DNA of 64,000 nucleotides from Curtobacterium sp. Leaf183 (GTDB taxonomy: Bacteria; Actinomycetota; Actinomycetes; Actinomycetales; Microbacteriaceae): contig NZ_LMPO01000009.1 of assembly GCF_001424385.1 (NCBI RefSeq), positions 554,101 through 618,100 on the forward strand. The letters are read 5' to 3'. A program made the translations under genes and the position numbers. Within the stretch, counting starts at the first letter, position 1, and each line of letters opens with the position of its first letter. Below are positions 1-6,906 of the stretch, one piece after another. A model generated the notes under the pieces. It did not search any database, was not told the origin of the DNA, and worked only from the letters and a program-made list of their open reading frames with translations.

Positions 1-809
1 TCTTCGCCTACCCCCTGGTCCTCGCCGTCTACATGTCGTTCCACGACTACTTCTTCTCGGCCCCGGGGGCGACCGTCGACCGACCGTTCATCGGCGTGCA
101 GAACTACGTGCAGGCGTTCGAGGACCCCCAGGTCCGGCAGTCGTTCCTGAACGTCGGCGAGTTCCTGCTCATCAACGTGCCGCTCACCGTCGTGCTGTCG
201 CTCGTGCTCGCGGCGGCGCTCAACAGCGTCGTCCGCTGGTCGACGTTCTTCCGGGTCAGCTACTACGTGCCGTACGTCACGGCGTCCGTCGCCGTCGTCG
301 GCGTCTGGCTGTTCCTGTTCAACCAGACCGGCCTCGTGTCGAAGCTCCTCGGCCCGCTCGCCCCGAACCCTGGGTGGCTCGTCAACGAGCACTGGGCGAT
401 GCCGATCGTCGCGCTCTTCGTCACGTGGAAGCAGCTCGGGTTCTACATCCTGCTGTACCTGGCGGCGTTGCAGAACGTGCCGAAGGAGCTCTACGAAGCA
501 GCCGCGACGGACGGTGCGGGCAAGGTGCGGTCGTTCTTCTCCGTGACCGCCCCCGGAGTCCGACCCGCGACCGTGCTGGTCCTGCTCCTCAGCACCGTCA
601 TCGGGGCGAACCTGTTCACGGAGCCCTACCTGCTGACTGGCGGCGGCGGCCCGAACGGCTCGTCGTCGTCACCCGTGCTGGTGATGTACCAGCAGGGCAT
701 CGAGCAGAACCACCCGGGGTACGCGTCCGCGATCGGCATCGTGCTGGTCGTCGGGGTCATGGTCATCGCGTTCCTGCAGAACCGATTCGCCGGAGGAAGA
801 GAACGATGA
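1..809 (+). CDS. Sugar ABC transporter permease, MalF/UgpA type (5' partial)
   Basis: This is a membrane permease subunit of a carbohydrate ABC importer. The reading frame is open from the first bases of the window, so the N-terminus is missing. Several hydrophobic segments are visible, and the cytoplasmic EAA loop (YEAAATDGAGKVRSFF), which contacts the ATPase, lies about 100 residues before the end, as is usual for this family. The stop overlaps the next start as ATGA, so the two permeases are translationally coupled. No ATPase gene follows, which is common for such systems in Actinobacteria because they share an MsiK-type ATPase (family knowledge). The sugar is not readable from the permease; the GH130-like neighbours suggest a mannoside or related glycan. 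Confidence 0.9.
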   Translation, partial: FAYPLVLAVYMSFHDYFFSAPGATVDRPFIGVQNYVQAFEDPQVRQSFLNVGEFLLINVPLTVVLSLVLAAALNSVVRWSTFFRVSYYVPYVTASVAVVGVWLFLFNQTGLVSKLLGPLAPNPGWLVNEHWAMPIVALFVTWKQLGFYILLYLAALQNVPKELYEAAATDGAGKVRSFFSVTAPGVRPATVLVLLLSTVIGANLFTEPYLLTGGGGPNGSSSSPVLVMYQQGIEQNHPGYASAIGIVLVVGVMVIAFLQNRFAGGRER

Positions 810-1771
810 GCCAGACAGCAACCGGCGCCGCAGGCGCTGCGGGCCTCCCCGTCCCGGGGACCGGCACCGGCGGGGACGACGAAGGTCGGGCCTCCAGACC
901 GCGCCGCACGCGGCGACGCCGCATGGACGGGATCCAGCTGAGCCGCGGCCAGGCGGCGCTCCGGTTCGTGGTGCTCCTCATCGGCGCCGCGGTCTTCCTG
1001 TTCCCGTTCTGGTACATGATCGTCGGCTCGCTCCAGGCGTCCCCGGACACCTCGATCGCCGGTGCGTTCCCGAACCCGTCGAACATCACCGGGCACAACT
1101 ACGCCGAGATCAACTCCCGGGTGAACCTCGGCCAGGGGCTCCTGAACTCCGGCATCTACACCGGCGGCGTGGTGATCTGCACGGTCGTCTTCGGCGTCCT
1201 CGCCGGCTACGCGCTCGCGGTCCTGCAGTGGAAGGGACGCGGCGTCACCTTCGCCCTGGCACTCCTCGTGCAGGTCATCCCGTTCCAGCTGCTGATGATC
1301 CCGCTCTACGTGCTCATCGCGCGGAACTACGGACTCGCCGACAACTACCTCGGCATGATCCTGCCGTTCGCGATCAACTCGACGGCGGTGATCATCTTCC
1401 GCCAGTACTTCCTGCAGGTCCCGCAGGAGATCTTCGACGCCGCGCGGATCGACGGTGCCGGTGAGATCAGCGTGCTGTGGCGGGTGGCACTCCCCCTGGT
1501 CCGGCCGGCGCTCGTGACCGTGGTGCTCGTGACCTTCATCGGGCCGTGGAACGACTTCCTCTGGCCGTTCCTCATCACGAAGGAGGCATCGATGCAGCCC
1601 CTTGCGGTGTCGCTCGCCAACTACATCTCGAACATCGCCCAGTCGACCGCGAACCCGTTCGGAGCGATCCTCGCCGGGGCGGTCGTGCTCGCCGCGCCGG
1701 TCGTCGTGCTGTTCATCGTGTTCCAGCGCTACTTCATCTCGACCGACGTCGGGTCCGGGGTCAAGGGATGA
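806..1771 (+). CDS. Sugar ABC transporter permease, MalG/UgpE type
   Basis: This is the second inner-membrane permease of the carbohydrate importer, 321 aa from the ATG that overlaps the upstream stop. A basic cytoplasmic N-terminus of about 45 residues (an RRTRRRR stretch) precedes the first of about six membrane segments. The EAA loop (FDAARIDGAGEISVLW) lies in the C-terminal half. The C-terminal FQRYFISTDVGSGVKG is typical of MalG-type subunits. It overlaps the upstream permease by ATGA and the downstream GH130-like gene by ATGA, so transport and hydrolase genes are made together. A longer reading frame extends upstream through the previous gene and is not used. Confidence 0.92.
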   Translation: MSQTATGAAGAAGLPVPGTGTGGDDEGRASRPRRTRRRRMDGIQLSRGQAALRFVVLLIGAAVFLFPFWYMIVGSLQASPDTSIAGAFPNPSNITGHNYAEINSRVNLGQGLLNSGIYTGGVVICTVVFGVLAGYALAVLQWKGRGVTFALALLVQVIPFQLLMIPLYVLIARNYGLADNYLGMILPFAINSTAVIIFRQYFLQVPQEIFDAARIDGAGEISVLWRVALPLVRPALVTVVLVTFIGPWNDFLWPFLITKEASMQPLAVSLANYISNIAQSTANPFGAILAGAVVLAAPVVVLFIVFQRYFISTDVGSGVKG

Positions 1772-2877
1772 GCGCCGACCTCGACCCGAGCCGGTCCGAA
1801 CCGAGTCAGCTCGACCGCGCCCAGCTCGTCGCCGACTACGAGCGAGCCCTCCGGCACGACAACGCGCTGACCGACCGGATCTCGACGGACGACTTCTCCG
1901 CCGTCTACGACGACCCACCGGCCTGGATGATCGGGCCGTTCCGGCGCGATCCGTCGCTCACCTTCACGCAGCCGCGTGCCTGGGCGGACCCCACCGGGAT
2001 CGGGTGGACGGCCGAGTCCGTCTTCAACCCCACGCTGGGCGTCGCTCCGGTCGACGGACGGCCAGGAGGCCCGGAGCAGCTGCATCTCGTCTACCGTGCG
2101 GCCCCGCGCAAGGAGAGCACCTCGTCGCGGATCGGGCACGCGGTCCTGACCGCGGACGGCTGGGTCGACGACGGCGGCCCGATCCTCTGGCCGACGCTCC
2201 GCAACGAGTCGCTCGGGGTCGAGGACCCGAAGCTCTACCGTGCCGAGGGACGCTGGTTCCTGTTCTACAACGGCATCTGGGACACCACCGGGACACCCGA
2301 GCGTGCCGAGTACCCGTCCGCCGACCACCTGGACGGCGAAGTCGGATGCGACATCAACCTCGCGGTGTCCGACGACCTGGTGCACTGGGAGAAGCTCGGA
2401 CAGGTCGTGCCGTACGCCGTGTCGCAGCTCTGGGCGAAGGGCGCCGTGATCCCGCGGAACGACCGCGGGGAAGCGGTCCGGATCGGCGGCGAGTACCTCA
2501 TGTACCTGTCCGAGGGGTGCGGTGGACGCCTGACCGTCGGCCACTCCGACGACATGGTGCACTGGACGTTCGCGCCCGAGGACTACCTCGACATGTCCTC
2601 GCTCGGGCCGCAGCTGTACGAGGTCGCGTGCGCGGTCGTGGACGGCGACCGGCTCGTCCTCGACTTCTTCCACCGCGACCCCGCCGGGCACTTCGCCGCC
2701 GCCCAGGCCCGCTACGACGTCGACGCCCCGTTCACCCAGCGCGAGCTGCACAGCGGCGGGTCCCTCGCGTGGGGCGGGTTGCTCCGCTGGGACGGCGACC
2801 GCGTGTTCGCACAGGGCTGGGACGCGCCGCGCGGCACCCGCGAGATGTACTGCTACCGAGAGGACCACCATGACTGA
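1768..2877 (+). CDS. GH130-like glycosidase/phosphorylase, first copy
   Basis: This 369 aa protein has a five-bladed beta-propeller signature of the GH130/GH43 superfamily. An N-terminal helical lead of about 50 residues precedes it. Visible family motifs are the FNPT block near residue 86, LHLVYRA near 105, and GVEDPKLYRAEGRWFLFYNG at 150-169, whose acidic residue sits where the catalytic acid region of GH130 lies. GH130 enzymes phosphorolyse or hydrolyse beta-mannosides and act in the cytoplasm; no signal peptide is seen, which fits processing of an imported oligosaccharide. The start overlaps the permease stop (ATGA), and the gene ends eight bases inside a second GH130-like gene. Whether it is a phosphorylase or a hydrolase cannot be told from what I see. 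Confidence 0.8.
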   Translation: MSADLDPSRSEPSQLDRAQLVADYERALRHDNALTDRISTDDFSAVYDDPPAWMIGPFRRDPSLTFTQPRAWADPTGIGWTAESVFNPTLGVAPVDGRPGGPEQLHLVYRAAPRKESTSSRIGHAVLTADGWVDDGGPILWPTLRNESLGVEDPKLYRAEGRWFLFYNGIWDTTGTPERAEYPSADHLDGEVGCDINLAVSDDLVHWEKLGQVVPYAVSQLWAKGAVIPRNDRGEAVRIGGEYLMYLSEGCGGRLTVGHSDDMVHWTFAPEDYLDMSSLGPQLYEVACAVVDGDRLVLDFFHRDPAGHFAAAQARYDVDAPFTQRELHSGGSLAWGGLLRWDGDRVFAQGWDAPRGTREMYCYREDHHD

Positions 2878-3943
2878 CGCCCTTGCCGCCGCTGACTTCC
2901 CGTACGCCCTCGAGCGGGTCGGCCTGCTCATGTCGCCGCTGGCGGACGACCCGCTCGAAGCCGAGGGTGTGCTGAACCCCGGCAGCGGCCGCGGCCCGGA
3001 CGGCGAGCTCTACCTGCTCCCCCGGCTCGTGGCGACCGGCAACGTCTCCCGGATCGGCATCGCCCGCGTCGTCGTCGAGGACGGCGTGCCCGTCGGTGTC
3101 GAACGCGAGGGGATCGTGCTCGAGCCGGAGCGGACGTGGGAGGTGGGGGCGCAGAACGCCGGCGTCGAGGACCCGCGCACCACGTTCCTCCCGGCCATCG
3201 GCCTGCACGTCATGACGTACGTCGCCTACGGGCCGCTCGGACCGCACACGGCCGTGGCCGTGTCGGAGGACCTGCGCGCGTGGCGCCGGCTCGGACCCGT
3301 CCGGTTCGGGTACGACGACGCCCTCGACGTCGACCTCGGTCTGTACTTCAACAAGGACTGCGTCTTCCTCCCCGAGCCGGTCGTCGGACCGGACGGCGTC
3401 ACGAGCATCGCGGTGCTGCAGCGCCCGGGCTGGGACCTGTCCGAGATCCGCCCCGGCGAGGGCGTGCACCCGCCGTCGTGGGTCGAGGACACCCGGCCGT
3501 CGATCTGGATCTCGTTCGTGCACCTCGACCGGGTCCGCGAGGACGTCGGGGCACTCGCGGAGTGGCGCGGGCACCGGGTCCTCGCCGCACCGGAGATGCC
3601 GTTCGAGGCGCTCAAGATCGGGGCGGGACCGGCGCCGATCCGCGTGCCGGAGGGCTGGTTGCTCCTGCACCACGGGGTGACCGGCGAGCTCGTCGGCTCC
3701 CTCGCCCAGCAGCAGAACGTCAACTACGCGGCCGGGGCGATGATCCTCGACGCGGAGCGGCCGTGGCAGGTCGTGTCCCGGACGACCGAGCCGCTGCTGT
3801 CCGCCGACACCGAGGACGAGCAGTCGGGCATCGTGCCGAACGTGGTGTTCCCGACGGCGATCGAGGAGATCGACGGGGTGCGGTACGTGTTCTACGGGAT
3901 GGCCGACTCGAAGATCGGGGTGGCGCGGCTCGTCCGCCGCTGA
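2870..3943 (+). CDS. GH130-like glycosidase/phosphorylase, second copy
   Basis: This 357 aa protein belongs to the same propeller superfamily as its upstream neighbour but is only distantly similar to it. Motifs are GVLNPGSGRGPDGELYLLPR near residue 33, GVEDPRTT at 98-105, the DLYF-like NKDC segment in the middle, and KIGAGPAPIRVPEGWLLLHH in the C-terminal third, which is the classic GH130 block binding phosphate or the -1 sugar. No signal peptide is present, so it should act in the cytoplasm. The start overlaps the end of the first copy by eight bases. Two different GH130-like enzymes in tandem behind one importer suggest stepwise breakdown of one glycan, probably mannose-containing (inference). 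Confidence 0.8.
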   Translation: MTDALAAADFPYALERVGLLMSPLADDPLEAEGVLNPGSGRGPDGELYLLPRLVATGNVSRIGIARVVVEDGVPVGVEREGIVLEPERTWEVGAQNAGVEDPRTTFLPAIGLHVMTYVAYGPLGPHTAVAVSEDLRAWRRLGPVRFGYDDALDVDLGLYFNKDCVFLPEPVVGPDGVTSIAVLQRPGWDLSEIRPGEGVHPPSWVEDTRPSIWISFVHLDRVREDVGALAEWRGHRVLAAPEMPFEALKIGAGPAPIRVPEGWLLLHHGVTGELVGSLAQQQNVNYAAGAMILDAERPWQVVSRTTEPLLSADTEDEQSGIVPNVVFPTAIEEIDGVRYVFYGMADSKIGVARLVRR

Positions 3944-3965
3944 GCACCCGCCGTACGCTGACCGC

Positions 3966-4343
3966 ATGACCCAGATCCGCACCGGCTGCGACCTGGCGTC
4001 GGTCGACGACGTCCGCGCCGGCATCAGTGCCCACGGCGAGCGGTACCTGGCCCGCGTCTTCACCGAGCGGGAGCGCGCCGACGCCGGGGACGACCCGGAA
4101 CGCCTGGCGGCCCGCTTCGCCGGGAAAGAGGCGGTCATCAAGCTCCTCCGCCCCACGCGGTCCGAGTCGGTCCCGCTCCGCGACGTCGCGATCGTCCTCG
4201 ACGAGCACGGCGCTCCCTCCGTCGAGCTCGTCGGAGCGGCCGCCGGACTCGCGGCGACGGCCGGCATCACCACCGTCGACGTGTCCCTGTCCCACGAACG
4301 GGGGCTGGCGCTCGCGACGGCTGTGGCCCTCTCGGAGCGGTGA
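3966..4343 (+). CDS. acpS: 4'-phosphopantetheinyl transferase, AcpS type
   Basis: This 125 aa protein has the length of AcpS, which transfers 4'-phosphopantetheine from CoA to the serine of a carrier protein and needs Mg2+. The two signature regions are present: GCDLASVDDV at 7-16 with the metal-binding Asp9, and RFAGKEAVIK with Glu55. The C-terminal SLSHERGLALA block closes the fold. It lies 22 bases behind the GH130-like genes and about 115 bases before a non-standard carrier protein gene. It could be the general holo-ACP synthase of the cell, serving AcpP at 16925, or serve the nearby carrier protein, or both; the position favours at least a role for the latter. Confidence 0.85.
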   Translation: MTQIRTGCDLASVDDVRAGISAHGERYLARVFTERERADAGDDPERLAARFAGKEAVIKLLRPTRSESVPLRDVAIVLDEHGAPSVELVGAAAGLAATAGITTVDVSLSHERGLALATAVALSER

Positions 4344-4394
4344 CGGCGGACATGCCCGGCGAGACTGTCAACCCGTGCAGGAACGGGTCCGGAG

Positions 4395-4412
4395 GGTGCG
4401 GGTTCCCGCACC
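4395..4412. promoter_or_regulatory. Perfect 8-bp inverted repeat upstream of the carrier-protein operon
   Basis: GGTGCGGG and CCCGCACC are separated by two bases. It lies between acpS and the carrier protein gene, ten bases before the candidate -35 box at 4423. It may be an operator for the downstream operon or a short terminator behind acpS; no T-run follows, so an operator is slightly preferred. Confidence 0.35.
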
Positions 4413-4422
4413 GGCACGGCGG

Positions 4423-4457
4423 TTTTCCGGGGTCGTCCGCTCCCTATGGTTGCTCAC
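4423..4457 (+). promoter_or_regulatory. Candidate promoter giving a leaderless carrier-protein mRNA
   Basis: A -10 box TATGGT (4445-4450) follows a weak -35 TTTTCC (4423-4428) by 16 bases. The ATG at 4458 is seven bases behind the -10 box, so transcription would begin on the start codon. No ribosome-binding site exists before 4446 or 4458, which fits leaderless translation, common in Actinobacteria. Confidence 0.45.
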
Positions 4458-4748
4458 ATGCAACAGGACCAGAACACCGGAGCGACCTCGCTCGCACTCG
4501 CTGACCCGACGGCCGAGCAGGCCGTCCGACGTGCGCTCGCCGACCACGGACGCCTGACCGTCGACGCCGGGGACGTCGCGTCGACCGCCGACCTCTACGC
4601 GCTCGGGCTCACCTCCCACGCCACGGTCAACGTGATGCTCGCCGTCGAGAACGACCTCGACGCGGAGTTCCCGGACCACGTACTGAACCGCGCGACCTTC
4701 GGCTCGGTGGCGTCCATCGTCGCCGCCGCCGCGCTGGCGACCTCATGA
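4458..4748 (+). CDS. Non-fatty-acid carrier protein (ACP/PCP-like), substrate of the downstream amino acid ligase
   Basis: This 96 aa (start at 4458) or 100 aa (start at 4446) protein is a small helical carrier protein. The phosphopantetheine attachment region reads LYALGLTSHATV with Ser53 as the expected modified serine; the usual DSL triplet is replaced by TSH. This GLTS-type motif resembles the carrier proteins that accompany amino acid:[carrier protein] ligases, not fatty-acid ACPs such as the one at 16925. I chose 4458 because a -10 box sits seven bases upstream and neither ATG has a ribosome-binding site. The stop overlaps the next start (ATGA at 4745), coupling it to the flavoprotein gene. 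Confidence 0.82.
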   Translation: MQQDQNTGATSLALADPTAEQAVRRALADHGRLTVDAGDVASTADLYALGLTSHATVNVMLAVENDLDAEFPDHVLNRATFGSVASIVAAAALATS

Positions 4749-5962
4749 CCCTGACGGACCACGAGACCCCGCTGCTGCGGACCGGACCGGTCCCCGTCGA
4801 CCGCTTCGCGGAGCGCACCGCCGCCGTCGCTGCCGTCGCCGCGCAGCACGCCGACGAGGTCGACCGCGACGCCCGTCCCCCGCGCGAGGCGATCGCCGCC
4901 ATGCGCGAGTACGGTCTGCTCGCCGCCGCTGTGCCGACCGGACTCGGTGGCGAGGGTGCCTCCGTCTCCGAGCTCTCGGTCATCGCGACCGAGCTCGGTC
5001 GCGCGTGCGCGGCGACGGGCATGGTGTTCGCGATGCACCAGGGGCAGGTCATGGCGCTGTGGCGGCACGGCGGCGACGGCGCCGGCGTGCTCGCGATGAC
5101 CGCCGCGGTCCGCGACGGTGCCCTGGTCGCGTCGTCGACGACCGAGAAGGGCGTCGGTGGTGACGCCCGCCGCTCGACCTGCGCGATCGAGACCCTGCAC
5201 ACCGAGCACGAGCCCTCGTCTGCGGCCCGGATCCGCCTGCGCAAGGACGCGCCGGTCATCTCCTACGCCACCGAGGCCGACGTCGTCCTCGTCACCGCGC
5301 GCCGCGACCCCGACGCCGCCGCGTCCGACCAGCGGCTCGTCGGCTGCTGGACGAAGGACACCGTGCTCTCGCAGACCTCGACGTGGGACACGATGGGGCT
5401 CCGCGGCACGTGCAGCAACGGCTGGGTCCTCGACGCCGAGACCACGGCGGACGCGGTGTTCCGTGACGACTACGCGACGATCTCCGCGCAGACCGTCCTC
5501 CCCGTCTCGCACGTCCTCTGGGCGTCGGTCTGGCTCGGCATCGCCGCGTCGGCCGCCGAGCGTGCGCGGGCAGCGGTCCGCAAGCAGGCCCGGGCGAACG
5601 TCGGCACCACGCCCCCGGGTGCGCTCCGGCTCGCGGAGCTGCTGGTCGAGCTGCAGTTCCTCGCCGACGGCGTCCGGCACGCCGCGGAGCGGTTCGACAG
5701 CGTCGCGGACGACCCTGACACGCTCGAGTCGAGCGCGTACGCCCTCGCCGCCAACGCGCTGAAGATCGGCGCGTCCGAGCGGGTCACCGACCTCGTCACG
5801 AAGGCGCTGCGCATCGTCGGGATCGCCGGGTACGCCGCCTCCGGGCCGATGAGCATCTCGCGGAACCTCCGCGACGCCCACGGTGCCGCCGTCATGGTGA
5901 GCAACGACCGTCTCCTGCAGAACGACGCCGGACTGGCCCTGATGACCGGAGCGATCCTATGA
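4745..5962 (+). CDS. Acyl-CoA dehydrogenase-like flavoprotein without the canonical catalytic Glu
   Basis: This 405 aa protein has the full acyl-CoA dehydrogenase layout: N-terminal helical domain (about 1-115), beta domain (about 120-235) and C-terminal helical bundle. It should bind FAD. In the C-terminal region the arrangement RNLRDAHGAAVMVSNDR matches the RDA...YEGT block of classical enzymes, but the glutamate that serves as base in medium-chain enzymes is Val385 here. Some family members place the base elsewhere or have become oxidases or monooxygenases, so loss of function does not follow. It overlaps the carrier-protein gene and the amino acid ligase gene by ATGA. The likely substrate is therefore an aminoacyl group held on the carrier protein, as for the prolyl-carrier-protein dehydrogenases of pyrrole pathways (inference). 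Confidence 0.82.
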   Translation: MTLTDHETPLLRTGPVPVDRFAERTAAVAAVAAQHADEVDRDARPPREAIAAMREYGLLAAAVPTGLGGEGASVSELSVIATELGRACAATGMVFAMHQGQVMALWRHGGDGAGVLAMTAAVRDGALVASSTTEKGVGGDARRSTCAIETLHTEHEPSSAARIRLRKDAPVISYATEADVVLVTARRDPDAAASDQRLVGCWTKDTVLSQTSTWDTMGLRGTCSNGWVLDAETTADAVFRDDYATISAQTVLPVSHVLWASVWLGIAASAAERARAAVRKQARANVGTTPPGALRLAELLVELQFLADGVRHAAERFDSVADDPDTLESSAYALAANALKIGASERVTDLVTKALRIVGIAGYAASGPMSISRNLRDAHGAAVMVSNDRLLQNDAGLALMTGAIL

Positions 5963-6906
5963 CGATCACCGACCCCACCACCGCGACCGACACGCCGCTC
6001 GACCGGGCCCGCGCAGCGTTGCGCCGGGACCTGCTCGCAGACGGTGTGCTCATCGACCTGGGCTCCCCCGGCCTGTACGGCCGGACCGGTGTCTTCGAGC
6101 GCGTGTCCAGCGCGGTCGACGCCGCCGGTGTCCGGTCGATGGCCGACCTCGACACCGCGGTGGTCCGCTTCCCGCCGGTCGAGCCCCTCGCCGCCTTCGA
6201 ACGCACTGACTACATCGCCTCGTTCCCCGACCTGGCCGCGTCCATCTCGGGCTTCACCGGCGACGACCGCAAGCACCGCGAGCTGCTGGCGGCTCGCGAG
6301 CGCGGCGAGCGGTGGGAGGACTTCCTCGACCCCGCCGACCTCATGCTCACCCCGGCGGTGTGCCACCCGCTCTACGGGCTGCTGACGGGGACGGTCCCGC
6401 AGCAGGGCCGCACCTTCGACATCTTCGGTGACTCGTTCCGCCGCGAGCCGTCGCTCGACCCGATGCGCCTGCAGGCCTTCCACATGCACGAGTTCGTGCA
6501 CGTCGGCACCCCGGCCTCGGCGCAGGCGCACCGCGACGGGCGTGTCCCCGTGATCCGCGACCTGCTGACCTCGTTCGGCCTCGAGATCGACGTCGTCCCG
6601 GCCAACGACCCGTTCTTCGGCCGGGTCGGCCGGATGCTGGCCCGCAACCAGGTCGAGCAGGCGCTGAAGTTCGAGTTCGTCACGCCGGTCTACGGCGACG
6701 CCGGCGACCCGACCGCGATCGGCTCGGCCAACCTGCACGAGGACCACTTCGGCACGTCGTTCGACATCCGCACCGAGGACGGCGAGGTCGCCCACAGCGC
6801 CTGCGTCGCCTGGGGACTGGAACGCGTCACCATCGCCCTCTTCGCCGCGCACGGCACCGACCCGGCTTCGTGGCCGGCCGACGTCCGTCGCGCGCTGGAC
6901 CTGTGA
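5959..6906 (+). CDS. Amino acid:[carrier protein] ligase (seryl-tRNA synthetase-like)
   Basis: This 315 aa protein is a truncated class II synthetase homologue that lacks a tRNA-binding arm. It activates an amino acid with ATP and loads it on the phosphopantetheine arm of a carrier protein in place of tRNA. The motif 2 region (FRREPSLDPMRLQAFHMHEF, 160-179) and motif 3 (GLERVTIALF, 286-295) are visible. Cys135, Glu178 and Cys282 are spaced like the Cys-Glu-Cys zinc site of the characterised proteobacterial family, which holds the amino group of glycine or alanine. It overlaps both neighbours (ATGA at 5959, GTGA at 6903). The gene order carrier protein, dehydrogenase, ligase makes the call firm; the amino acid used is not determined. 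Confidence 0.87.
   Translation: MTITDPTTATDTPLDRARAALRRDLLADGVLIDLGSPGLYGRTGVFERVSSAVDAAGVRSMADLDTAVVRFPPVEPLAAFERTDYIASFPDLAASISGFTGDDRKHRELLAARERGERWEDFLDPADLMLTPAVCHPLYGLLTGTVPQQGRTFDIFGDSFRREPSLDPMRLQAFHMHEFVHVGTPASAQAHRDGRVPVIRDLLTSFGLEIDVVPANDPFFGRVGRMLARNQVEQALKFEFVTPVYGDAGDPTAIGSANLHEDHFGTSFDIRTEDGEVAHSACVAWGLERVTIALFAAHGTDPASWPADVRRALDL

Noticed and set aside
5959..6906. A second, broken seryl-tRNA synthetase gene
   Set aside because: The frame is intact and ends in proper motif 2 and 3 regions with a full zinc triad; lack of the tRNA-binding arm is the normal state of the carrier-protein ligase family.
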